Translations under genes and position numbers: made by a program
Assembly (NCBI GenBank): GCA_001687465.1
Contig: LVLI01000043.1
Coordinates: 124,001-188,000 of the forward strand
Length of the DNA stretch: 64,000 nucleotides
Direction: 5' to 3'
Source of the DNA: Halocafeteria seosinensis
Lineage: Eukaryota > Sar > Bigyra > Bicosoecida
The notes under the pieces: model-generated
What the model saw: only the letters and a program-made list of their open reading frames with translations
Told to the model about the DNA's origin: nothing
The model's database searches: none
In this document: in pieces, positions 30,981 through 41,030 of the stretch
Position numbering within the stretch: the stretch's first letter is position 1
Layout: every line of letters starts with the position of its first letter

Positions 30981-33850
30981 ATGGCGGAAGCTCTTGTGAA
31001 TCGACGAAAGGATGTCAAAGCTGACCACGTATACACGGACATCAAGGGTCAGGTAAGTCCTCACTCAATTTTAATAGTGTTCGGTACAACCAAGTATGAC
31101 CCGTTTGTTTCAATTGTGTTTGCTCAGCTCACCAATGAAAAGCATCCAGGAATCTTTGACATTGAGATTCTCCCCGATGAGAAGATTTTGAAAGAGTTCA
31201 GAACCTATGCCATTCGGGAACCGCGCACCACTTTCTTCATTGCTTGCATGTGCTGCTGCACTGCTGGATTGTAAGTTAGATGCGATGTTATGGATGACGA
31301 TGACTTATGGAGTAGTGATGGTTGCAGGTATTTGTGCTACTTGTACGGTCTGGCGTCATGCCGTCGCTTTTCCGTAGGCAACAAGAAAATCCGACTAGCG
31401 TTCACTTCTAAAGTATGTACTCAATTTTTCGTCCCTGTACGGGGACGGAGGAGAGTCTTTGATGACCACATATGGTTTTTCTATTTCCGCACAGGGACGC
31501 ATTTTGATGTGGGGTTCCAATGTTGAAGGGGGGATGACCGGAGCAAACGTCGCATCTACGAAGTTCATGTCGCGCACCGAAGTGTCGGCATTCCACATCC
31601 AAAAGATCAACATGATGCAAGTAAGTTGACGAGCGACATGGTAGTTGTCCTTTGGATTGACTGTACGTGGTTCGCTGAATGAACAGGCTTACGCCGGTCG
31701 ATACCCGAAGGGGCCGTGTGGACTCCTGGGGGAACATCACGATGCCAGGTTACGCATCTTCTTTGGTTCAAGCTACCCGCAAGCTTCGGTGATGACCGAA
31801 TGTGGTATGTTCATGCTCGGCTGACAAACAAATTTGCTCATCATACACTCAGAGTGCCTATGGTATTTCAGGAGCTCACATGGACTCTCACGTACTGTTC
31901 GGATTGCATCAACCGGAATGGGACCGAGCATCGTATTTGTCTGGTCGCGGAATTGGCAGTGAAGAAGAGCAACACTCTAAGCGGAACCCTATGGTCGCGC
32001 TCTGCAGCAAGCTTGCTTATTTCGTCGTCGGCCTTTTCCATTGGAGCACTTGCGGCTGCTTCTACAAGCCCAATATTCTCCCGAGAGAGCTTGGCGGGCG
32101 CGGCAACATGGTGTTGGACGTTTCGACTGTCAATGATGAAATGTGGAAAGACGGCTATCACGAAGACTTCCAGTCAGCATGGGAAGAACTTTCCAGAATC
32201 CAGGAGTTCATTCTGATGGCGAAAGAGGGTCCTGAACCACTAAAGAGTGTCCAACCAATAACGAGTCACTTTAGTGTCAAAGAAGGCGGCACTATTGACG
32301 AGGCTCGGGAATCGGAACTTGAGAAAGACACAAAAATCAACATTCATACAAAAAAGATTCCCTTGGGTGAAGAAGAAGGAGTTGGTATGTCTATTAATTC
32401 GAATTTCCAGTTAATCAGTAGTGGGTGAACATGTACTATGTCATTGTTGTCGCAGTGGATGCTCTTCCCATCCTACCAAGGATGACGTGGTATGAGTGCC
32501 TATGTGTGCCCTGGATATGCTGTCGACGGAAATTCGCGATGCAATCGGCATTGATTTCTACGACTCAAAGGATGATCTCAGCCTCTGAATATCGCCATGC
32601 CACTGGCGATGATTACGAGTTCTTCATGAACAGCTTCTTCCTTACAAACATGAAAGGGGGATATTTGATTTCTGGTGAGTGTCAGGGAACGCAGCGATTC
32701 GAATGCCACATGTTGCATTCACCTGTACCCCTTTTGATTCAGATCCGGATGGAATCGGGTACACGATGGATGTGAAGACCGAATACGGGGCCCTTCGTAT
32801 TGAGCCTGTCATGTCTAGGATGTGGCCCTGGACCGACAAAGTTGACAAGTTCATTCGCACTCGGATGTTCGAATTCTTGAAGCACCTTGAGACCGCAAGT
32901 GCCAGCGAAGCCGTTATCCCGGCTCCGATGGAAGGAACAATTCCAAATGAAGATGACGTAAATCATGCTAAATCCACTGTCAATCTCTGGGAAGATGAAG
33001 CTGTGTGCTCTGCTCTTAGATCAAAGGACCTGTACAACGTATGTGTATTTGTCTCGGACGGTAGCAGAGTGTTTCTCGTAACACCTGTGTGTTTTCCGAT
33101 GCAGATGGATGGTTTCTGGAACAGCATATTTTGGAGATTCTTGGGCTGCAATGACATCACTTGCACTCGGCAAATGGTCCAGACTTGCAGCTGCGGTGGA
33201 CGCCCTTTCCGACTTGACCAGGTCTTGGTTCTCACTACCCATCGTGTGATCTCCTATCAGAGCGTGAGGAATGAATGCTGTATCAGTGCGTGCAAAGCCG
33301 AGCCGGAAGTATGTGTGGATCTCTGTGGTTGTTTGGGCTGTAGTGTATGGAATGTCAATTGTAAACGCTGTGCAGCTGCTTCTTTGGTTTCCCTTGGGAG
33401 ATGTGGAAGGCCTTCGGACCATTGGAACAATGTCTAGACGCCCTCAAAATTTTGTCACATACCTGTTGGGCAAAATACTTCCTTGTTGCAATGCCGAAAG
33501 TGCCGCTATAAGTGTCCAATTTGGAGTGAACTCACAGGTACGCCTATCATGCAACAGGTGTCCAGTTGGTAATGTGATTCACTTCACTTGTTTGTTGTTG
33601 CTCGCAGTTCAACACAATTCCTTTGAACGTTGGACAAATCGATTCAAGGGCAAGTAGTGGTAGAATGGAAGGACATCAGGAGTTCTATCATTTTAGAGCC
33701 GCTTTCGCGTTCTATCACTCTCACGAAAAACCCAGCGGAGCTATTCAAAAGGTTGAACCTGATATTCCGGCAATTTACAACGAGGCTCCTCTTCCTGACA
33801 ATGTGAAAGAGGAAACCCCTGAGAACCCTGTGCAAGTATCGCACGAGTAG
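30981..33850 (+). CDS. Eleven-exon membrane protein with bPH-like repeats, unknown
   Basis: Exons 30981-31052, 31128-31270, 31328-31412, 31495-31620, 31687-31804, 31872-32384, 32456-32674, 32743-33038, 33105-33308, 33376-33537 and 33608-33850 join in consistent phases to 726 residues. Hydrophobic segments include TTFFIACMCCCTAGLYLCYL and CSKLAYFVVGLFHW. Two stretches, KIRLAFTSKGRILMWGSN and DQVLVLTTHRVISYQSV, have the strand-LT-x-RI pattern of bacterial-PH-like (YdbT/bPH) membrane domains. A Cys-rich stretch (NECCISACKAEP) follows the second. The tail is acidic and Pro-rich. I know no named family. It is likely a protist-specific endomembrane or plasma-membrane protein. The exon 9/10 junction was chosen to keep both flanks open. 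Confidence 0.6.
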
Positions 33851-33974
33851 ATGGCATGGCGAAGTATATTCGGGGCTATCCACTGTATTGCTTAGCGTTG
33901 GAAATGTTTAGCAAAAATGATTCCAAAAAAATAAAAATGGAATGAACACCCGTCCGTCGTGTAATTATTCAAAG

Positions 33975-34890
33975 TTACTCATCATTGATATCTTCCTCAG
34001 CCAGTTGGCTCTCAATAATCTTACGCCGCATAGCATCCAAATTTTCCTGATACGTGGCACCATCTCTTCGTTCATAGTCGTCTTCGGCTGGATCATCACT
34101 CTCTTCTTCCGTTAGTTCGAAGTACTCAGCAAGCTGCATTAACGTTTACGCTTGATGCATTTCAATATAACTCCGCAAATCTCTATTTTTCTCACCAACT
34201 TACATTCTTGGTGGGGAAGTCTTCGACTCCACCGAGTCCTTCAAATCCTATCAGTCGCTCTTTGTTGTCAGCAATGCCATCTCGGAATCGAATCACTGTG
34301 GGAAGTGTTTTGACCTGAAGCCGCGCTACGATGAAAGGTGCTTTTTCAGCGTTCAATTTGATGAATTTGATTTGCGGGTACTGTTGCGCGAGGATGGCGA
34401 GGTGCTTATCCATGATGGCGCATTTTGCGAATTCTCTGTGATAAAAGTGGCAAATGACGGTAGGTGCCGTTGTCACTTCTTTCAAAAAATCCTCTTCCGT
34501 CACCTCTCTGTAGGTCCCATAGCCGACTTGGCGGTCCTTTTTCTTTTGATCCATCTTGGCTTTGAGCTCCGCGAGGCGATGCGCACGGAGCACATCGAGC
34601 TCATCTTCCTCGGCCTGGCCTCCCTGTGTAGCACTCGTGTAATTGTGCTCATTTTCCTTGTTGTTTTGGTTGCCATAGGCTGATCCTGTTGGTTTTGTGT
34701 CCTCCTGAGCCTGCGCCTCTTCGGTCGTCATGTCCTGGTACTTTTCACGGAGGTCCTCAATAGCTTGCTCCATCCGATTATTCACCTCAGAGTTGATATG
34801 GTCCATTATAGCCTCTTGACCGCCCTTGGACGTGGAAGGACCTGGGCCAGAAGCGCCCGTGGCGGCGCTGTTGCCACCCGAATTGGACAT
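33975..34890 (-). CDS. TXNDC9/phosducin-like thioredoxin-fold protein
   Basis: Two exons, 34890-34204 and 34133-33975, phase 0, 281 residues. The family acts with the CCT chaperonin in folding of tubulin and actin. A Gly/Ser-rich and acidic N-terminus leads into the phosducin-like helix (RAHRLAELKAKM) and the thioredoxin domain: VTTAPTVICHFYHREFAKC, IMDKHLAILAQQYPQIKFI, LNAEKAPFIVARLQVKTLP, IGFEGLGGVEDF. As in TXNDC9, the redox CxxC is absent; only one cysteine remains (FAKCAIMD), so it is not a thiol-disulfide reductase. The C-terminal exon is acidic (LTEEESDDPAEDD...) and ends in a helix. A role with tubulin fits the flagellar genes nearby but is general to eukaryotes. Confidence 0.9.
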
Positions 34891-35467
34891 TGCTCCTCTG
34901 CTCGGCGTCTGCTACTACGACTACTAGCCTTGGTGACCCGCATATAAGAATGATTACCCCAATACAAAAGTACATTGCATCTAAAACACAGTGTTTGTGT
35001 GTGTGTTTGAATTTTTTAGAACAATCATTTCGTTCACTTACAAACATTTGAAGAATTCAATTCAACAAAGTTGCTTCGAGCCTAGGGATCTGGAAGTCGT
35101 GCCCGCGCAGCATGACGTTTTCACCAATCCGTGAGAAATAAATAAAGACAGTGTAGTGGCTACTACACTGTAGTGGGCAGTGGAATGAATCCTTATGTGG
35201 TCATTCACCGTATCTCGGGCATACCCTCTCCAACCACCACATACCGAACGCTCACAGGCTCAACATTTATTTTACGAGACACAAAGCAACGCTTAAGTCA
35301 CTCTCGGCTATGCACACTACAAGTCCCAGTTGTCGTAGTGTGTGGTATGGAAGTTCTTAACTTGCTCACCCGGGCCCTCGGCCCGGGTCCGGGCTCTCCA
35401 CCGGGATGGAAGGGCATTTTGGTATGGAGTTGATCTTGTGCATGTTGTGGTCCTTTCTACCGGTACC
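34891..35467. other. Divergent spacer with GC-rich palindromic element
   Basis: Shared upstream region of the TXNDC9-like gene and the large gene at 35468. It holds a GT-rich run at 34985-35008, an inverted repeat around 35150-35172 (TAGTGGCTACTACACTGTAGT) and the CCGGGCCC..GGCCCGG element at 35370-35396. Confidence 0.5.
35370..35396. repeat. GC-rich palindromic element, copy 1
   Basis: CCGGGCCCTCGGCCCGGGTC followed by CGGGCTC matches 51584-51610 at 24 of 27 positions. It lies 70 bp upstream of a start codon. Related but looser sequences occur at 30409-30430 and 60251-60275. Confidence 0.7.
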
Positions 35468-38400
35468 ATGAGCGATAGATCGGATCAGTATTCTCTTGTG
35501 GTTGATTCGCCGCAGAGTCCCACGGTTATTGTGGCCGAGAATACGTGGGATGGAGGGCGTTTTGGCTGGTATCCCGTGCTGCAATCCTTGTTTTCGGAGC
35601 CAGATAGCACCACTTCTCAAGGGTTTATGGACGTTCTAGAGGACCAGGATGATTTTGACGAAGACAATTCGACTCAATTGCATTCTCAGGAGGCGCATGC
35701 AGCGGGAACGTCATTGGAAAGACAGGAAACACGAGCGCCACCACCTCCTTTAGGGCCTCAGGAATCCACGATGGCTCCTGAATTACCTCATTCAAGCTCT
35801 GCACAGCACGGCTACGATGCTCACATTGGTTTTGCCGATGAGGAAGAGGTGCAATACGTTGCTGAAGAGGATGACGGAGAGGATGAGGCGGAAGAAGATG
35901 GAGATAAAAGTGAAATGGAGCCTGAAACAGAGGAGGATCGAAAGAGACGTCTGGCCTCAATGCTGCCATTGAGTGCTTTATCGCCTTCATTTGACTTTTC
36001 CCACCCTCATACGTCGTCTATACCTTTCATAGTAGGTGAAATCGACTTGGTCAATAACGTGCACCTGCTCCCCGACACGGACCGTGGCAAACACAGCGGT
36101 AGTACCAAGAAACGAGGCAAACGACGAGGAAAGCAAACATCAGAATCAGCGACGAGTACTATTCCAAACAATTATTGCCCCATACAAGGGCGCGCTCTTC
36201 TTGGCCCCAAACGGCAGTGCCAGGAGTCTGAAAGTCGATTTGATTCCGAGCTGCAAATTCGAGTAGCTAGTAAAACCATATCTCTTCTTCAGAGTCACTT
36301 GGATCGAATAATAGCAGCCGATCAGCCAGACAAGTATAAGCAGACTGTCAACAACATTTTTTTGAGGGCAAAAGAGCTAATGCAGTACCAGATTAACAAG
36401 TTTGAGAGTGGTACGCGAAAGCGCAAGCCACTGCTGGTGAACTCCGAAAGACCTTATGAGCATGCGTCCTATCCGGTCGAAGCAACAGTTCAAGCTAGTT
36501 CTACGACCGAGCACACTGATATCACGGAAAAGCGTCAAATTTTGCAAAGTCGGAGCATCTCGAGTGACGCAGATGGCGGCAGCACCACCGATGGAAGCAG
36601 CGAAACAAGCAGCAGTAGTGGCGATACCGGGACAAACCAATTGGCATCGAACGCAGGTGGAGCTCGGGGTGGACAAACGCGGGACAAGAGTAGAATCGAG
36701 AACATTCGGTTGCCTCTCTCATTCCTTTATTCTAAACAGGAAATTGACGATGGAAGTGCGAAGACAAGAGAATGGAGTTTGTTTTTCGCCCGTGTCCAAT
36801 TTTCCGAGCGATCTGGTCAGTCTTCGTTTTTCATGAAGCTTTTGTTGGACAACCCGTCCCTGAAATCTCTCACGAAACACATAGGCAGCAAAGATTCATT
36901 TTCACGGGCATCCTACGTTGATCGCTGCGTGTGCTCCTTGCCCATGTCTGCATTGTCCAGTTTGGAAGAGTATCACGGACCTGTGCCTTCGCATATTGGC
37001 TTTACTTCCCGTGAAACTCCTGGAACAGTGTACTCTATCGAGGAGCTCGCATGGTCTCCAAGGATCCATTTATGCGAGCCTGCTCACAACAGCAACATAT
37101 CTTTCACTGCGGACAAAGTGAGCTCTATCTATTATGGCAACGACAACGGGACCACAGTTGATTCGACGGCTGACACTATCGGCAGCAAAACAAACTTATC
37201 CAAGAGCTTCTCGGAATTAAAACTCAAGCTCGAAGTGGTAATGGAGTTTCCTATCCACGAATCTCATCTAGGGGACGGGTTTCTTCGCCCTCTTGTGTGG
37301 TTTCGCTTTCCGAATCCGAAAGCTGGGAAGGGAATAGCAATAGTCAACGCCTTTGTTGCCCCGGTACACTGTCATTCCCATTGCAAGGATTACAAGGGAT
37401 TTCTAGAAAATGCCGCATTGTTGAAAGAGATATTGTGTTCACGCTCACTTGACGCTGAAAAACAAGATACCTGCCTTCGCCTTCTGTCCTCTGCAGCCAG
37501 AATTACTCGTGCTCCTGTGGCAGTATGGACTCTCATATACGGTCTTCTTGGTACGGAGCGGTTATCCTGCCTCTCAAAAGATACACTAGGGGATATATCG
37601 TTGCTTGCGAAGCAGTTGTGGCATCGCGCACATGCGGTACTCTGGATGCAGGGGGCCGAAAGCATGGCTAACATGATGCGCAGTCAAGTTTCTGGGGCGA
37701 CACCCCTGAAGACTGTTGACTGCGACAACGTGACAGTAGAAAAATTGCAATCCGAGATTTCGGAAAATGTTCAAATTAACGGTAAATCTGCTTCTTTCAG
37801 CGGGAGTGGTGACGCTGCTCGCCTCAACCAGGCTGTGCGGTTCGGTAAATTTGAATGGACGGTGACTATTGAGGCGCGGAAGCCTACTATGTTCCTGGGC
37901 GTAATCGGGGGCCCGTACGAGGAGGAAGGGATTTCAGATATGACAAGTGCACGACTCTGGGGTGTCAATTGGTCCGCGAAGACTATCGTGGAGGAAGGTA
38001 AGCACAGGCAGGCTAACGTTCCCGGCAGACACGATAGTATCCGTTGCGTTCTTAATCTGGATGATGGATCACTATCGTTTTTTACACTAGGATCTCGACC
38101 GAACGTGACGATTAGAATCGATACAACATCGTTTGAAGAAGCCGTGCCCATCTTCGTTGCGACTGGGAGCAACGTTAAACTAAAGGTGAAAGACTGCTCG
38201 TGGAACATGACAGACGCTTCGTTCAATCCAATGCTGGCAAGCATATGCAACGTACCCTCCGCCAGAGTGAATAGTATCATCCCGAGCCTAGAGAAGTCTC
38301 TTCCGGATGTAATTTACTCGAACCACAAGGAAGTGGGACCTCCTGGTTACGGCATGAATTGGTTTCACTCGGATGTTATAGCACCAGGTAAAGGAGCGAA

Positions 38401-40648
38401 AGTGGGGGTATACAGGAGTGCTGTGCATGACTCGGACGAATTTGAAAAGCAGTGGAAACTCCTTGCCACCAAAGATTTGGAAGAGGCTAGTAAACGTTCT
38501 AAACGAGACAGCAAACCACCGATAACGTCAGCACAAGATATTATTAGTATTATACCAATGGCTGATTCCGTATCCGCTAGCGAGGGTTCGTCTCCGTACG
38601 TCTTAAAACCAACCGAGAGTAGGGCTTATGAATACCAGCAACCAGGTCGGGACGATGGTAGCCGAGGACCTTTAAGTATATCGGTTCCGGGGTCAGCCAT
38701 AGGCAGGGTTAGCCTGGATCTCCAGAGAAGATACAGCGTGTTCCGTTGTAATGTGGGGCTATCTGCCGGGAAGGTTTCAGATGCTGTACTGACACGAGTC
38801 TGTACCCCTGCCGCCCAGAGGTACAATCAAGCACTAGTAAAACAGTTTTCAGGATACGCTCGTGCTTGGCAAACCGCATTGGAACTGGCTGAACCAGTAT
38901 CATCCAATGATAGCATTCCACATACACGCTCAAACAGGAACAACAGCCTTAACGATCCTTATAAAGCTGATCATGTATATGACGATCTGTTTAGACAAAA
39001 TTACCCAACCTCTCGAGCGACTGTTGAAATATGGGTAGACGAGTCTTGTCTATGGAGGAGTGGCATTCTGTCAAGTGTGAATGACGTGTACGAAGTTGAA
39101 CTGGACGTCCAGGGAGCCGATTCTTTGTATATTGTTGCAAGGGATTTAGATGTGGATTTAGACACGCTAGAAGACGTCAGTCCAACAGTGAAGGCACCTA
39201 GTCCTTTTTCCCTGGTACATATATGGCACAGTCAAGTCGTTGAAGCCTCCCGGTGGAAGTGCGCACGATGTAACACTTGGAATACTGTGGCTCATGATAA
39301 ATGTGCCCTTCAAGTATGCCAAACCCAACGCCCACCGATGGGCGTGAAACGTATGGAAGCCTCCTCTCCTCTCAAAAAATTGGTTGATTTGGGCCATCGT
39401 CCACCGATAGTAAAGTTTGACGTGGATATTTTTCAACGACTGCCTGCCTTACGTAAAGTTAAGATGGGTCGGACTAGCTCCAAACAAGGTCTACTCTCTA
39501 CCCTGCTTTCTCCTCTGGTCTATCTGGCCTACAGTTCGAAAGAAGGCGATCGTTCCGGAGACTCTTATGAGCCTTTCCTTAAAGATAGGCGGACAAGAAC
39601 GATATTATTCTCAATTATTTCTTCCTTGGCCTCCGGTTTGTCAGATCCAAATAGCTCAGAGAATGAGGATGATCTTCTTCTGGTTCTATTGAATATCTGC
39701 GGTTGCCTAAGCATTTGGAGGAAACTGACTCCCCCAGGGAGCATTTCTACGGAAGAAAGGGAGGTATTGCAGAAGTTGTACTCGTACGTCGACAGCTTTA
39801 GGGTACTAGAGCCACACAAAAAGTCGATGAAACCACTAAAGTTGAAAGACCTATTTCGTGATCTCTCTCCGGAGTGCATTCGGTTAATGGACGCCCTATA
39901 TATGATTCCTCACCCTGCGGATTTGTCTGCTTCACTCAGACGATTACCTCCGTCAAAAATACGGGTGAATCTAGCGGTAATGCTTCTCAAAGACGTGTGC
40001 TTAGATTGCTTGAAAGAAGATTCCCGTTCTTTGAAGAATATTGGGATTGTTCAGGTGGATATACCTTTCAATCCCTTGGCGAGATCTTGCGACGATACTT
40101 CAGATACCGAAGTCGGGTCGCTAAGCCCCAAGGAGTTTGTGGAAAAGATTAAATCTACCTCCGTATTTCCTTCCAGCGTGCTGGAGCGTTCGGCATTGCT
40201 TCTTGTTTCGAAACTAGGAAGTGGAGGAATCCCAGTGTCTACGCACTTGTGCTGGCCTCATGGCATTACGCTATTACTGGATGCTTCTGCCAAGAAAGAC
40301 CGCGAGGATGATCTCGTTAACACTACGATTGTACCGGAAATCCGGAAAGCAATACTATCCGTAGAAAGCGAGAGAAGGCGCAAGGAATTTCAAGTTATCC
40401 CTGACGCGTGCAAGAACGATGCTGCTTCTACTATAGAGATGCTGCAGGACGAAAACAATATTGAACCTCCACGGGTGGTGAAAGTGGAGTCTCTCATCCA
40501 GACCCCAACGGTTTCAATGATCCTTGCTCAACGGCGACGCTACGAAAATTGCATAGTGTTGACCGTGTTTCCGTACTCTGAGGCGTCTGAAACAACAACG
40601 GGGAGTAGTCGACACATTGATGTACTCAGGGGTGCCTCTCCAACATAG
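35468..40648 (+). CDS. Giant SPRY-like and RanBP2-type zinc-finger protein
   Basis: Intronless, 1726 residues from ATG at 35468 (MSDRSDQYS; the frame is open upstream, but this ATG has the better context). Residues 1-420 are acidic, Ser- and Pro-rich, with Lys/Arg blocks resembling nuclear localisation signals (KKRGKRRGK). About 790-915 looks like a SPRY/B30.2-type beta domain (FGKFEWTVTIEARKPTMFL, VRCVLNLDDGSLSFF-type strand). About 1263-1290 is a RanBP2-like zinc ribbon (WKCARCNTWNTVAHDKC...C). Between them are stretches with paired Tyr/Trp motifs such as VEIWVDESCLWRSGIL, which could be a Tudor/SH3-like barrel. The last 350 residues are helical. SPRY plus zinc ribbon suggests a ubiquitin-related or RNA-related scaffold, but no catalytic RING or HECT is visible. 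The full family is not recognised. Confidence 0.65.
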   Translation: MSDRSDQYSLVVDSPQSPTVIVAENTWDGGRFGWYPVLQSLFSEPDSTTSQGFMDVLEDQDDFDEDNSTQLHSQEAHAAGTSLERQETRAPPPPLGPQESTMAPELPHSSSAQHGYDAHIGFADEEEVQYVAEEDDGEDEAEEDGDKSEMEPETEEDRKRRLASMLPLSALSPSFDFSHPHTSSIPFIVGEIDLVNNVHLLPDTDRGKHSGSTKKRGKRRGKQTSESATSTIPNNYCPIQGRALLGPKRQCQESESRFDSELQIRVASKTISLLQSHLDRIIAADQPDKYKQTVNNIFLRAKELMQYQINKFESGTRKRKPLLVNSERPYEHASYPVEATVQASSTTEHTDITEKRQILQSRSISSDADGGSTTDGSSETSSSSGDTGTNQLASNAGGARGGQTRDKSRIENIRLPLSFLYSKQEIDDGSAKTREWSLFFARVQFSERSGQSSFFMKLLLDNPSLKSLTKHIGSKDSFSRASYVDRCVCSLPMSALSSLEEYHGPVPSHIGFTSRETPGTVYSIEELAWSPRIHLCEPAHNSNISFTADKVSSIYYGNDNGTTVDSTADTIGSKTNLSKSFSELKLKLEVVMEFPIHESHLGDGFLRPLVWFRFPNPKAGKGIAIVNAFVAPVHCHSHCKDYKGFLENAALLKEILCSRSLDAEKQDTCLRLLSSAARITRAPVAVWTLIYGLLGTERLSCLSKDTLGDISLLAKQLWHRAHAVLWMQGAESMANMMRSQVSGATPLKTVDCDNVTVEKLQSEISENVQINGKSASFSGSGDAARLNQAVRFGKFEWTVTIEARKPTMFLGVIGGPYEEEGISDMTSARLWGVNWSAKTIVEEGKHRQANVPGRHDSIRCVLNLDDGSLSFFTLGSRPNVTIRIDTTSFEEAVPIFVATGSNVKLKVKDCSWNMTDASFNPMLASICNVPSARVNSIIPSLEKSLPDVIYSNHKEVGPPGYGMNWFHSDVIAPGKGAKVGVYRSAVHDSDEFEKQWKLLATKDLEEASKRSKRDSKPPITSAQDIISIIPMADSVSASEGSSPYVLKPTESRAYEYQQPGRDDGSRGPLSISVPGSAIGRVSLDLQRRYSVFRCNVGLSAGKVSDAVLTRVCTPAAQRYNQALVKQFSGYARAWQTALELAEPVSSNDSIPHTRSNRNNSLNDPYKADHVYDDLFRQNYPTSRATVEIWVDESCLWRSGILSSVNDVYEVELDVQGADSLYIVARDLDVDLDTLEDVSPTVKAPSPFSLVHIWHSQVVEASRWKCARCNTWNTVAHDKCALQVCQTQRPPMGVKRMEASSPLKKLVDLGHRPPIVKFDVDIFQRLPALRKVKMGRTSSKQGLLSTLLSPLVYLAYSSKEGDRSGDSYEPFLKDRRTRTILFSIISSLASGLSDPNSSENEDDLLLVLLNICGCLSIWRKLTPPGSISTEEREVLQKLYSYVDSFRVLEPHKKSMKPLKLKDLFRDLSPECIRLMDALYMIPHPADLSASLRRLPPSKIRVNLAVMLLKDVCLDCLKEDSRSLKNIGIVQVDIPFNPLARSCDDTSDTEVGSLSPKEFVEKIKSTSVFPSSVLERSALLLVSKLGSGGIPVSTHLCWPHGITLLLDASAKKDREDDLVNTTIVPEIRKAILSVESERRRKEFQVIPDACKNDAASTIEMLQDENNIEPPRVVKVESLIQTPTVSMILAQRRRYENCIVLTVFPYSEASETTTGSSRHIDVLRGASPT

Positions 40649-41030
40649 AGAGTGTTCCGTGGCTTACCGTGTAGGTCTCTATATAGGAACGCTACTCCTG
40701 TATGCGGTCGCTTCCACTTTCCACTGCATGCTTACCTGGTTGCAGGAGCTATCATGTAAAGGAACAGCCTCCGTCGGGTCTCGAAGAAAGACGCTTAGGA
40801 TTGTTCAGGATAGTGGCCGTTTACGGTTGTATTTACATGGCACGATTCGCCACGCGAAGCAGTACCGGTAGCGTTGACTAATTAGTAATGACTACTGCTA
40901 CTACTCAATGACTACCAGCCATATGTTGTAACCCACAACTTAGAATGAATTCCACCAAATGGTTTGTTAGAATCAGCGCTTCTTTCTCCCTTTCTAGTGC
41001 ATACACACATTTGTACATGTATGCCAATAA
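40649..41030. other. Spacer
   Basis: No gene or element is seen. It contains a TACATGTA palindrome shortly before the next start. Confidence 0.4.

Noticed and set aside
39100-39436. Minus-strand ORF across the RanBP2-type zinc-ribbon region
   Set aside because: The plus-strand zinc ligands and continuous 1726-codon frame are decisive.
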